Shown: positions 42,817 through 51,631 of the stretch, piece after piece
How the letters are laid out: each line of letters begins with the position of its first letter
How positions within the stretch are numbered: position 1 is the first letter of the stretch
NCBI RefSeq assembly: GCF_016889805.1
Contig: NZ_CP069535.1
Location: 3,596,001-3,660,000 of the forward strand
Length of the DNA: 64,000 bases
Direction of reading: 5' to 3'
DNA from: Rhodanobacter sp. FDAARGOS 1247
GTDB taxonomy: Bacteria; Pseudomonadota; Gammaproteobacteria; Xanthomonadales; Rhodanobacteraceae
Notes under the pieces: model-generated
What the model saw: the letters and a program-made list of their open reading frames with translations, nothing else
Databases searched by the model: none
What the model was told of the DNA's origin: nothing
Position numbers and translations under genes: made by a program

Positions 42817-44412
42817 TCACAGCAGGCCCAGCAACACCCGCAGCCGATCCAGCTTGCCGCGGTAGCGTGGCGCCCGCGGCTCCTGCCAGCGCAACGGCTC
42901 GCGCAGCCGCGCGGTGTTGCCGGCCGCGCCCTGGCGCCGGTTGGCATGGACGTCCAGGCAGGCCGGGTCCTCATCGAGCCCGAGGAAGTTCAGCAGGCGA
43001 TGCAGTTGCAACGGCGGATCGGCCAGCAGCGATTCGTGCTCATGCACGAACACGCGCCCGCGATGCAACTGCTGCCAGTGCGCGCAGAGTCCGTCGTAGT
43101 CGCGCCAGAAACTCGCCAGTTCGTCGAGGTCGTAGCTGAACTCGTTGCAGGACGAGAACAACTGGCGATAGCAGCTCAGGCAGTTCTCCAGCGGATCGCG
43201 ACGGCAATCCACCAGTCGCGCGCCGGGCAGCATGGCCATCGCCGCGCCCATCAGGTGCCAGTCCTGGTCGCTCTGGTCGATGAAGCAGCGCTTGTCTTCC
43301 TGCGCGCGCACGGCCCGCGCCAGATAGTCGCGGCCAAGCCGCGCCCAGTCCGCCGGCGTGGCCCCGATGGTCCACTGGGGAAATTCCCGCTGCCGGCGCC
43401 TCGATTCTTCCTCGATCACGGCGCGCAGATGCTGCGGCCGCTCGCTCGCGTCCACCTGGGCATGACCGGCAAGCACGCGCCGCAGCAGGCCGCCGCCCGA
43501 GCGCGGCAGCCCCGCGATGAAGACGACCTGCTCGCCCAGCCGCGGATCCTCGACCTCGCCCGGCGGCTGGGCGAAGGCCGCGCGGATGCGCGCGATCCGG
43601 GCGGACACCGCCGCCGCGTTCCAGCTCACCAGCTTGCGCTTCTGTCCATTGGCCTTGCGCAGCGTGCGAAACGCGGCATGGTAGTCGCCCTGGTCCTCCA
43701 GGCAGCGGGCCAGCGCGAAGCCCAGCATCACGCGCGCCTGTGGCGACGTGCCGGGACGTTGCATCGCCTGTTTCAGGCGGGCCAGGTCATCCTTCGAAAA
43801 CGGCTCGACCTGCAACCGGGCCAGGCCGAGCCACGCCTCGGCGTGATCCGGTTCATGCCGCAAGGCCTCGCGATAATTCGCGCACGCGGCGGCCACCGCA
43901 CCCAGGCTGGCCTGGGCCTCGGCCAGCAGGCTGCGCATCACCGGGTCGTCGGGGGCGAGGTCCACCGCCCGATGCAGCGCCGTGATCGCACCGGCCGTAC
44001 GCCCCTGCTGCTGGAATGCACGGCCCAGGCTGAACCATGCCGGCGGAAAATCGGGAGCCAGTTCGCAGGCACGGCGCAAGGACGAAAACGCGGTGGCGAA
44101 TTCGCCCCCGCTGTACAGCGACATGCCCAGGTTCATGTGCAGCAGCGCGTTGTCCGGCTCCGTGACCAGCGCCCGCCGCAGGATCGCCACCGCCCCGGCA
44201 TGGTCGCCACGGATATGCGCCACCAGCCCCTGCAGGCGCTGCGCCTCGACAAAATCCGGCGCCATCGCCAGCACGTCGGCCAGCGCCGCGCCAGCGGCGT
44301 CCAGCTCGCGACGCGCCATCGCCACCGTGGCCTCGTCGTAGCGCTGGCGCGCCGCCGCCGGCAGGCCGGCAGTGCGGCCGAGCAGCAGCGGATGAACCTG
44401 CATTGCCACCAT
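42817..44412 (-). CDS. TPR-sulfotransferase-like protein with altered PAPS motifs
   Basis: A 531-aa protein. Residues 20-260 are tetratricopeptide repeats (DNALLHMNLGMSLYSGGEF and similar); residues 290-520 form a sulfotransferase-like domain. The 5'-phosphosulfate loop reads AGLPRSGGGLLRRVL, where active relatives have PRSGST or PRSGTT. The downstream Asp-Lys motif is FIDQSDQDW instead of FTDKNVDNW as in the divergent paralogue. The 3'-phosphate site DCRRDPLENC is kept. I infer reduced or no sulfotransferase activity; a binding or regulatory role is possible. It is divergent from its intact paralogue. ATG 44412 is chosen; ATG 44403 is possible. Confidence 0.85.
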   Translation of the reverse strand: MVAMQVHPLLLGRTAGLPAAARQRYDEATVAMARRELDAAGAALADVLAMAPDFVEAQRLQGLVAHIRGDHAGAVAILRRALVTEPDNALLHMNLGMSLYSGGEFATAFSSLRRACELAPDFPPAWFSLGRAFQQQGRTAGAITALHRAVDLAPDDPVMRSLLAEAQASLGAVAAACANYREALRHEPDHAEAWLGLARLQVEPFSKDDLARLKQAMQRPGTSPQARVMLGFALARCLEDQGDYHAAFRTLRKANGQKRKLVSWNAAAVSARIARIRAAFAQPPGEVEDPRLGEQVVFIAGLPRSGGGLLRRVLAGHAQVDASERPQHLRAVIEEESRRRQREFPQWTIGATPADWARLGRDYLARAVRAQEDKRCFIDQSDQDWHLMGAAMAMLPGARLVDCRRDPLENCLSCYRQLFSSCNEFSYDLDELASFWRDYDGLCAHWQQLHRGRVFVHEHESLLADPPLQLHRLLNFLGLDEDPACLDVHANRRQGAAGNTARLREPLRWQEPRAPRYRGKLDRLRVLLGLL

Positions 44413-44626
44413 CTTGCGTTTCCCGGATTACCCCATGCAGCCAGCTTAAGCGAGGGGGGCCGCATCTGGAAGCAATGATCCGGCCAGGCCATCCGCCATG
44501 AAGGCCCCGCTGCGGGAACAAAACCCGCCGCACCCGTCTGTGGAAGCGGGTCGACCGCGGCATCGCGGCCATCCGTGCATGGCTTCCTCTACCATGATCC
44601 GTCCGTCCACCCAGGAATCGTTGCGC

Positions 44627-46264
44627 ATGTCCGGCCATCCGGCAGCTCCCCCCTTGCAGGCGCAGAGCGCACTTTCGCCAGCGGCCGTGCAACATCTTGC
44701 CGAGGCGCGCGGTGCGCTGGGCCGCGGCGAACTCGAACACGCCGAACGGTTGCTGGCCCATGTGCTGGCATTGGCGCCCACATGCACGGAAGCGCACCGG
44801 CTGGCCGGCATTGCGGCGCTGATGGGCAACAACGCGGCCAAGGCCATCGAACATCTGCGGCATGCACTCGCCACCCGCCCGGACGACCCCACGCTCAACA
44901 TGAACCTGGGCAGCGCGCTGATCGAAACCGGCGACGCCGACGCGGGCCTGGCTTACCTGCAACGCGCCAGCGAGCTTGCGCCCCAGGACGCCGCAAGCTG
45001 GTACAACTTGGGCAAGGGCCTGCAGTTCTGCGCGCGCATGGAAAGCGCCCGCGATGCCCTGCAACAGGCGCTGTCGATCGAGCCTGCCCATCTGCAGGCG
45101 CGCAACACACTGGCAACCGTGCTGACCAGCCTTGGCGACACAGCCGCCGCCGTGGCAATCCACCGCGAAACCCTGCGGCGACAGCCGGACTGCGCCGCCG
45201 CGTGGTTTGCCCTGGCCAACATGAAGGTCGAACCCTTCAGCGCAGACGACGCCACCGGGCTGCAGGCCCAGCTGGCCCGCCCCGATCTTCCGGACGACGC
45301 GCGCCTGCTGCTGGGTTTCACCCTCGCCCAGGCACTGGAAGACCAGGGCGACCACGCACGCGCGTTCGACGTGCTCGGCGCGGCCAACGCGATGAAACGG
45401 CGCAACGTGTACTGGAGCCGCGACGAAGAACGCGCCCGTGTCGAGGCGATCGCCGCCGCCTTCACCGGCTCCCTGCCCGCGCCGCTGGACCCCACCCTGG
45501 GCAAGGAGGCCATCTTCGTGGTCTGCATGCCGCGTTCCGGCTCCACCCTCACCGAGCAGATCCTCGCCGCGCACCCGCAGGTCGATGGCGCCGATGAAAT
45601 CCTCGACTTGCCCCAGCTGCTCGACGAAGAATCCGCGCGCCGCGGAAAAGCCTTCCCTGCATGGGTGCCGGAGGCCAGCGCCGAAGACTGGCATCGACTG
45701 GGCCAGGCATACCTCGCGCGCACCCGGCGCTGGCGCCAGCAGCGTCCCCGCTTCACCGACAAGAACGTGGACAACTGGGCCTTCGTCGGCGCCGCCTTGG
45801 CGATGCTGCCCGGCGCCCGCGTGGTGAACTCCCGCCGCGATCCGCTGGAAACCTGCTTCGCCCTCTACCGCCAGCTGTTCGGCAACCAGTCCGTCAATTA
45901 CAGCTACGACCTGGATGACATCGTCGGCTACTACGCCGGCTATGCGCAGTTGAGCAAGCTCTGGCAGCAGCGCCATCCCGCGCAATGCTTCGACCACGAC
46001 TACGAAGCCCTGCAAGCCGAGCCCGAGGCGCAGATCCGCCGCCTGCTGGACTTCTGCGAACTGCCGTTCGACCCCGCCTGCCTGGCCTTCCACCAGTCAT
46101 CCCGCACCGTGCTGACGATCAGCGCGGCACAGGTGCGACAGCCGCTGCGACGGGATACGGCGCGCAGTGCGCGGTATGGGGAGAAGCTGGATGCACTGCG
46201 GGAGAAGCTGCGGGCGGCGGGAGTGTCCTGGTCAGATCTTCGACGTGCCCGCGGCGAAGAGTAG
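44627..46264 (+). CDS. TPR-repeat sulfotransferase
   Basis: A 545-aa protein with N-terminal TPR repeats (about residues 20-250; PTLNMNLGSALIETGDADAG, ASWYNLGKGLQFCARMESA) and a C-terminal PAPS-dependent sulfotransferase domain. The 5'-PSB loop FVVCMPRSGSTLTEQIL is intact, as are the FTDKNVDNW motif and the 3'-PB site VVNSRRDPLETC. Proteins of this kind resemble tyrosylprotein sulfotransferases and are frequent in Xanthomonadales; acceptors are unknown. I choose ATG 44627 (AGGAA upstream); in-frame ATGs at 44594 and 44579 and a longer frame to 44498 are alternatives. A terminator follows at 46303. Confidence 0.88.
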   Translation: MSGHPAAPPLQAQSALSPAAVQHLAEARGALGRGELEHAERLLAHVLALAPTCTEAHRLAGIAALMGNNAAKAIEHLRHALATRPDDPTLNMNLGSALIETGDADAGLAYLQRASELAPQDAASWYNLGKGLQFCARMESARDALQQALSIEPAHLQARNTLATVLTSLGDTAAAVAIHRETLRRQPDCAAAWFALANMKVEPFSADDATGLQAQLARPDLPDDARLLLGFTLAQALEDQGDHARAFDVLGAANAMKRRNVYWSRDEERARVEAIAAAFTGSLPAPLDPTLGKEAIFVVCMPRSGSTLTEQILAAHPQVDGADEILDLPQLLDEESARRGKAFPAWVPEASAEDWHRLGQAYLARTRRWRQQRPRFTDKNVDNWAFVGAALAMLPGARVVNSRRDPLETCFALYRQLFGNQSVNYSYDLDDIVGYYAGYAQLSKLWQQRHPAQCFDHDYEALQAEPEAQIRRLLDFCELPFDPACLAFHQSSRTVLTISAAQVRQPLRRDTARSARYGEKLDALREKLRAAGVSWSDLRRARGEE

Positions 46265-46302
46265 GGACTTCGGAAAGCCCCACCGTCGGTGCACCTGCCA
46301 GC

Positions 46303-46328
46303 CGTCAGGGAATGGCCCTGACGCCTTT
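46303..46328 (+). terminator. rho-independent terminator after the TPR-sulfotransferase
   Basis: A perfect 8-bp stem, CGTCAGGG with its complement, and a 5-nt loop are followed by CCTTTTGC, 39 bp after the stop codon. Confidence 0.8.
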
Positions 46329-46406
46329 TGCTTCTCCATTTGTTCTGGCGCTGGCTGAGGCGGTGCGGTTCACCGACTCGACAAGAGCCCGTGGCATCAT
46401 CCCCCC

Positions 46407-47654
46407 ATGCACATCTACCTGGTCGGCGGCGCGGTCCGCGACAAACTGCTGAAGCGCCCCGTGGTCGATCATGACCGCGTGGTGGTGGGTGCGACGCCGG
46501 AGGCCTTGCTGGCGCTGGGCTACAAGCCGGTGGGCAAGGATTTCCCGGTGTTCCTGCATCCGCAGACGGGCGAGGAATATGCGCTGGCGCGGACCGAGCG
46601 CAAGAGCGGGCGCGGCTATCACGGCTTCGTGTTCCAGGCCGATGCCACGATCACGCTGGAGCAGGACCTGGCCCGGCGCGACCTGACCATCAACGCGATC
46701 GCCGAGGACGAGCACGGTGCGCTGACCGACCCGTTCGGCGGCGTGGCCGACCTCGAGGCGCGCGTGCTGCGCCACGTGTCCGAAGCCTTCGTCGAGGACC
46801 CGGTGCGGGTGCTGCGGGTGGCACGGTTTGCCGCGCGTTTCGCGCCGCTGGGTTTCAGCGTGGCCGCGGAGACGATGGCCCTGATGCAGCAGATGGTGCG
46901 CGACGGCGAGGTCGATCACCTGGTGCCCGAGCGGGTGTGGGCCGAGACGCGCAAGGCGCTGGGCGAGGCGCAGCCGTCGGCGTTCCTGCGGGTGCTGCGC
47001 GAATGCGGTGCGCTGGCGGTGCTGTTCCCCGAAGTGGACGCGCTGTATGGCGTGCCGCAGCGCGCCGAGTTCCATCCGGAGATCGACACCGGCGTGCATG
47101 TGGAGATGGTGCTGGATGCCGCGGCGACGCTGGCGCCCGGCAACGACGTGGTGGGTTTCTGCGCGCTGACCCACGACCTGGGCAAGGCGCTGAGCCCGGC
47201 GGCCGAGCTGCCGCGCCACGTCGGCCACGAGCATCGGGGCGTGGCGCCGTTGCGTGCGCTGGCCACACGGCTGAAGGTGCCCACCGAACACGCCGCGCTG
47301 GCCGAGCTGGTCTGCCGCGAGCACCTGAACGTGCATCGCGCGTTCGAGCTGAAGCCGGCCACCGTGCTGAAGCTGCTGACCGCGACGGATGCCTTGCGCC
47401 GGCCGGCACGGCTGGACCTTTTTCTCGCCGCCTGCACCGCCGACAAGCGCGGCCGCCTGGGCCACGGCGATGACGCCTATCCGCAGGCCGACTATCTGCG
47501 CGAGGCGCGGGCGGTCGCTGCCGCGGTCGAGTCCGCCTCGTTCGTGGCGCAAGGCATGGCCGGGCCGGCGATCGGACAGGCGATGGAGAACGCGCGCATC
47601 CAGGCGATCGCCGGACTGAGGGCGAACTCTTCGGGGAACCGATCCGCGGTATAA
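46407..47654 (+). CDS. cca: multifunctional CCA-adding enzyme with HD domain
   Basis: Adds and repairs the 3' CCA of tRNAs without a template. 415 aa, the long gammaproteobacterial form. The nucleotidyltransferase motif GGAVRDKLL near residue 8 and the metal-binding Asp21/Asp23 pair ([10 protein letters not shown]) are followed by the [10 protein letters not shown] motif and the nucleotide-recognition region [17 protein letters not shown]. The C-terminal HD domain ([19 protein letters not shown]) gives phosphatase and phosphodiesterase activities in homologues. Start ATG 46407. Confidence 0.96.
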   Translation: MHIYLVGGAVRDKLLKRPVVDHDRVVVGATPEALLALGYKPVGKDFPVFLHPQTGEEYALARTERKSGRGYHGFVFQADATITLEQDLARRDLTINAIAEDEHGALTDPFGGVADLEARVLRHVSEAFVEDPVRVLRVARFAARFAPLGFSVAAETMALMQQMVRDGEVDHLVPERVWAETRKALGEAQPSAFLRVLRECGALAVLFPEVDALYGVPQRAEFHPEIDTGVHVEMVLDAAATLAPGNDVVGFCALTHDLGKALSPAAELPRHVGHEHRGVAPLRALATRLKVPTEHAALAELVCREHLNVHRAFELKPATVLKLLTATDALRRPARLDLFLAACTADKRGRLGHGDDAYPQADYLREARAVAAAVESASFVAQGMAGPAIGQAMENARIQAIAGLRANSSGNRSAV

Positions 47655-47718
47655 AGGCGCGTTGATTTTGCCGCCCGCAACGGGCGGTGGCGTCCCCTTG
47701 CCTGCTTCGGAGTTGCCC

Positions 47719-49953
47719 GTGCCGCGTGCCTTTACCCGCCCCTCTCCCGTTCCCCAGCGCTTCCGTCCGCTATGGTGGCTGGCGATCAGCTATCTGGTGA
47801 TCACCTTCGCCACCCGCGTGGTGCTGCTGGTGATGTCGGGTGCCGAGGTACCGCACACCGCGTTCAATCTCGCCTATGCGTTTGGCGTGGGGCTGTTCTA
47901 CGACGTGGTCACCTTCATCTACGTGGCGTGGCCGCTGGTGCTGTTCCTGTGGATCGTGCCGACCCGATCGGGGCGGGTGGCGCCGCTGTTGCGCTGGCTG
48001 GCCTATGCCGTGGCGATGGCGCTGGCGTGCACGCTCTGCCTGGTCGCGCTGCACCTGCACTATCACGCCGGGCTGAAGGAAACCTGGCCGGCGCTGCTGC
48101 CGTTCCTGTTCGTGCTGCCACTGGCGGCGTTCACTTACACCTCGCGCACCGGCCAGTGGGTGCTGTACGGGTTCGCGCTGCTGCTGATCTACGGCCTGCT
48201 GTTCGTGGCCGCCTCGGAGCTGGTGTTCTGGAACGAGTTCAGCGTGCGCTTCAATTTCATCGCGGTGGACTATCTGGTCTACACCACCGAGGTGATCGGC
48301 AATATCCGCGAGTCGTACCCGATCGGCCTGTGGGTGAGCCTGCTGGCGGTACTGGCGCTGCTGGTGCTGGCGGTCGGCCACCGCGCCCTGCGCGTGCGCG
48401 ACGATGGCAGCCGCTTCTGGCAACGGGGCAAGGTCGTGCTGCTGTGGCTGGTGCTGACGGTGATCTCGGTGGCCGCGGTGAACGGCGGCATGAAGGACCG
48501 CACCGGCAACAACTACGTCAACGAGCTGGCCGGCAACGGCATCTACCAGTTCTTCAACGCCTTCCGCAGCAGCCACCTCGACTACGCGAAGTTCTACCGC
48601 ACCCTGCCCGACGACGACGCCTTCCGCCGCGTGCGCGAGATGCTGAAGACGCCGGACTCCAGCTATGTCAGCAGCGACCTGCACGACCTCACCCGGGCGA
48701 TCCGCCGCAGCGGCCCGGAGAAGCGCCTCAACGTGGTACTGATCAGCGTGGAGAGCCTGTCCGGCGATTACCTGGGCACCTTCGGCAACCCGCAGAAGAT
48801 CACCCCCTACCTCGACTCGCTGGTCGACCACAGCCTGTTCTTCGACAAGCTGTACGCCAATGGCACGCGCACCGTGCGCGGGCTGGAAGCGCTGTCGCTG
48901 TCGGTGCCGCCGACGCCCGGCGACTCGTTGCTGAAGGCGCATGACAACGAGAACCTGTTCTCGCTGGCGGACATCTTCAACGACCGCGGCTACCAGTCCG
49001 ACTTCGTCTACGGTGGTTACGGCGAGTTCGACAACATGAACCAGTTCTTCGGCAGCAACGGCTACCGCACGGTGGACCGGCGCGACATTCCGAAGGGCGC
49101 CACGATCCACGGCGAGAACGTGTGGGGCGTGGCCGACGAGGACCTGTACACGCTGGCGCTGGGCCAGATGGACCAGATCCACGCCGCGGGCAAGCCGTTC
49201 TTCCTGCACATCATGACCACCTCGAACCATCGCCCGTTCACCTTCCCGGCAGGCCGGGTGAAACAGGCCAACGGCACGCGCGAAGGCGCCGTGGCGTATA
49301 CCGACTGGTCGATCGGCGACTTCATCCGCCGCGCCCGCGAGAAGTCCTACTTCGACGACACCGTGTTCGTGATCACCGCCGACCACTGCGCCTCCAGCGC
49401 GGGCAAGACCAGCGTGCCGATCAACCGCTACCACATCCCGCTGTGGATCTACTCGCCGAAACACATTCCGCCGCAGCGGGTGGACCGGCTGATGGGCCAG
49501 GTCGACATCGCACCGACCGTGCTGGGCCTGCTCAACTTCAGCTATCGCACGCGCTTCTTCGGCTACGACCTGTTCCAGCTGGAAGCCGGTCGCGAGCGGG
49601 CCTTCCCGGCCACCTACGAAAAGCTCGGCTACCTGCACGACGACGTGCTCACCGTGCTGGAGCCGCAGCGCAAGCTGGAGCAGATGAAGCCGGACTACGC
49701 CACCGGCGACGCCACGCCGATCGAGCCGCAGGACCCGCAGCAGATCGCCGACGCAGTGGCCTATTACCAGGTGGCCAGCGACCTGTTCAAGCGCGGCCAG
49801 CTGGGGCGGCGCCCGGCGGATTCGACGCCGGTGGAGCCGCTGCCCGTGCCCGCCAGCGCGCTTCCCGCGTCCCCCGGCTCGGCGCCCGCACCCGCCAGTT
49901 CGGCTCCGGCGCCCGCCAGTTCGGCCGGGTCAGCGCCGGCGACGATGCACTGA
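47719..49953 (+). CDS. LTA-synthase-family sulfatase-fold membrane transferase (OpgB/EptA-like)
   Basis: About 744 aa. Five N-terminal membrane helices (residues about 20-270) carry a periplasmic alkaline-phosphatase/sulfatase-fold domain. Metal and nucleophile motifs: VVLISVESLSGDYLG (Glu ligand), NGTRTVRGLEAL (nucleophile Thr), TSNHRPFTFPAG and VITADHCASS (Asp-His ligands). Family members transfer phosphoglycerol or phosphoethanolamine, for instance to osmoregulated periplasmic glucans. The start is set at GTG 47719, which has GGAG six bases upstream; a TTG at 47662 is possible but has no ribosome site. The C-terminus is a Pro/Ala/Ser tail. The 3' end overlaps the convergent VanZ gene by 24 bp. 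Confidence 0.88.
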   Translation: MPRAFTRPSPVPQRFRPLWWLAISYLVITFATRVVLLVMSGAEVPHTAFNLAYAFGVGLFYDVVTFIYVAWPLVLFLWIVPTRSGRVAPLLRWLAYAVAMALACTLCLVALHLHYHAGLKETWPALLPFLFVLPLAAFTYTSRTGQWVLYGFALLLIYGLLFVAASELVFWNEFSVRFNFIAVDYLVYTTEVIGNIRESYPIGLWVSLLAVLALLVLAVGHRALRVRDDGSRFWQRGKVVLLWLVLTVISVAAVNGGMKDRTGNNYVNELAGNGIYQFFNAFRSSHLDYAKFYRTLPDDDAFRRVREMLKTPDSSYVSSDLHDLTRAIRRSGPEKRLNVVLISVESLSGDYLGTFGNPQKITPYLDSLVDHSLFFDKLYANGTRTVRGLEALSLSVPPTPGDSLLKAHDNENLFSLADIFNDRGYQSDFVYGGYGEFDNMNQFFGSNGYRTVDRRDIPKGATIHGENVWGVADEDLYTLALGQMDQIHAAGKPFFLHIMTTSNHRPFTFPAGRVKQANGTREGAVAYTDWSIGDFIRRAREKSYFDDTVFVITADHCASSAGKTSVPINRYHIPLWIYSPKHIPPQRVDRLMGQVDIAPTVLGLLNFSYRTRFFGYDLFQLEAGRERAFPATYEKLGYLHDDVLTVLEPQRKLEQMKPDYATGDATPIEPQDPQQIADAVAYYQVASDLFKRGQLGRRPADSTPVEPLPVPASALPASPGSAPAPASSAPAPASSAGSAPATMH

Positions 49954-50352
49954 GAACGCTTCCACGCTCGCCAGCACCCTGGCGAGCGGCGTGCGCAGCA
50001 AGCCCAGCGCGATGACCACGCCGATGCCGTCGGCCAGCACGTCGAAGGCATCGGCATCGCGGGGCGGGTCCAGCCACTGGGCGAACTCGATGAGGATGCC
50101 GAAGGCCAGGCAACCCAGCGCCGCCCACGCGCGCGGACGCCGGTCGCGATAGACATTGCCCCACCAGCCCATCAGGCAGGTGAAGGTGATCGCGTGCAGC
50201 AGCTTGTCGCCGTACGGGAAGGCGAGCGTGATGCCCGGGTCGGGGGTCAGCGCCATCCACAGCGTCCAGCCCATGATCAGACCGCCGAGCACGACCCAGG
50301 CTTTGTGCCAGCGCAGCCGTCCAGACGGCTGAACGCGGACCACTTCGATCAA
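49930..50352 (-). CDS. VanZ family membrane protein
   Basis: A 140-aa protein with four membrane helices. The VanZ signature is visible as MALTPDPGITLAFPYGDKLLHAITFTCLMGWW and FGILIEFAQWLDPPRDADAFDVLADGIGV. VanZ-like proteins have no settled function beyond low-level teicoplanin resistance in enterococci. The probable start is a TTG at 50352 overlapping the methyltransferase stop (TTTGA) with AGGGTGG upstream; a GTG at 50343 lacks a ribosome site. Coupled to the upstream methyltransferase gene. Confidence 0.82.
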   Translation of the reverse strand: MIEVVRVQPSGRLRWHKAWVVLGGLIMGWTLWMALTPDPGITLAFPYGDKLLHAITFTCLMGWWGNVYRDRRPRAWAALGCLAFGILIEFAQWLDPPRDADAFDVLADGIGVVIALGLLRTPLARVLASVEAFSVHRRRR

Positions 50353-51542
50353 AGCCGGCCACCCTGGTCGGCTGCCAGCAACTCGGCCGGCAGCGGCAAT
50401 GCTTCCAGCCCCCGCGCCAGCAGCATCGCCTGGAAGCGCTCGCCCATCTGGTCGGGCAACATCAGGCGCTTCACCTGCTGGGACAGCCGGTAGCGGGCGT
50501 GTTCGTCGGGCGCCTTTTCGTGGGCGTCCTCGAACACCTGCTGCAGGCCCGCGCCGATCAGGAACTGCGCCTGGGGCAGATACGCTGCCACCCCGAAGCC
50601 GGCGCTGTTGCCGGCCTCGGCCAGCGCGGTGAAATCGACCGAGGCGGTGAGGTCGTTCAGGCCCGGCAGGTACAGCGGGTCGTTGTGCGCATGGTGGCGG
50701 TAGTGCGCCATCAGGGTGCCGTCGTCGCGTTCGGGCAGGTAGAACTCGCGGCGCACATAGCCGTAGTCGACGAAGAGCATCAGTCCGGCCACCAGCGAAC
50801 CGGCCACCGCCTGCACCCAGTACGGCAGCTGCGGCAGGATTTCCGAGCGATAGCCGTCGGCGAACTCGGCGCCCAGGTCGCGCTCGACGTGGCGCACGGC
50901 GCCGGACACCAGCGCATCGGCCGGTCGATCGGTACGCTTCAGGCGACCTTCGCCGTCCAGCACCACATGCTCTTCGAATACTTCGCCATCGCGCATGCTG
51001 AAACGCGTGGCCGGCAAGGCATCGATCACCTCGTTGGCGAACAGCACGCCGCGCCAGTCCTGCTCCGGCGGCCGATCCAGCCATTGCACGCGTGCGTTGA
51101 GTTCGGCCGGAAGATTCGCCAGCAGGCGTTCGCGCTGGCGTTCGCGCAGGTCGGCGCTCGGCTCCAGGATCAGGTAATTCCGCGGCAAGCTGCCGGCGGC
51201 GGCGAGCGCCTTCAGCGCGGATTCGGCAAACGCGCCGCTGCCGCCACCGAGTTCGAGGAAGTCCGCCTGCTCGCCCAGCATCGCCAGCACCGGCTGCACC
51301 GCGTTCACCACGCAGCCGGCGAACAGCTCGCCCAGTTCCGGCGCGGTGACGAAGTCGCCGGCCTCGCCGAACTTGGTGCGACCGGCGCTGTAATAGCCCA
51401 GCCCCGGCGCGTACAGGCAACGCTCCATGTATTGCGCGAACGGCATCGGCCCGTGCGAGGCGATCTGCTCGCGCAGCAGTTGCAACAGGTGATCGGAGTG
51501 GGCGCGTTCGTCGGCGCCGGGCTCGGGTAAACGGGTTTGCAT
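50349..51542 (-). CDS. SAM-dependent methyltransferase, MidA/NDUFAF7 family
   Basis: A 397-aa cytosolic protein of the DUF185 family. Eukaryotic NDUFAF7 dimethylates an arginine of complex I subunit NDUFS2; the bacterial role is less certain. Family motifs: MPFAQYMERCLYAPGLGYYSAG near residue 33, KFGEAGDFVTAPELGELFAG, the SAM-binding FLELGGGSGAFAES and the FANEVIDALPATRF segment. Start ATG 51542. An NDUFA9-like gene elsewhere in the window (41713) makes two proteins related to complex I factors. Confidence 0.9.
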   Translation of the reverse strand: MQTRLPEPGADERAHSDHLLQLLREQIASHGPMPFAQYMERCLYAPGLGYYSAGRTKFGEAGDFVTAPELGELFAGCVVNAVQPVLAMLGEQADFLELGGGSGAFAESALKALAAAGSLPRNYLILEPSADLRERQRERLLANLPAELNARVQWLDRPPEQDWRGVLFANEVIDALPATRFSMRDGEVFEEHVVLDGEGRLKRTDRPADALVSGAVRHVERDLGAEFADGYRSEILPQLPYWVQAVAGSLVAGLMLFVDYGYVRREFYLPERDDGTLMAHYRHHAHNDPLYLPGLNDLTASVDFTALAEAGNSAGFGVAAYLPQAQFLIGAGLQQVFEDAHEKAPDEHARYRLSQQVKRLMLPDQMGERFQAMLLARGLEALPLPAELLAADQGGRL

Positions 51543-51631
51543 GGATGCGGCCCTGAAATTCAGCGCCGCAAGGATAGCGGATGAAGCCGCCGAGCCCGCG
51601 TGACGAATGCCATCGCCACGCGGGCCGGAGC

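Noticed and set aside
47671-47687. Hairpin CCGCCCG/CGGGCGG after cca as a terminator
   Set aside because: No T-run follows on either strand and it lies directly before the next gene; it is more likely incidental.
47662-47718. TTG start extending the LTA-synthase-like protein by 19 residues
   Set aside because: There is no ribosome site, while GTG 47719 has GGAG at ideal spacing.
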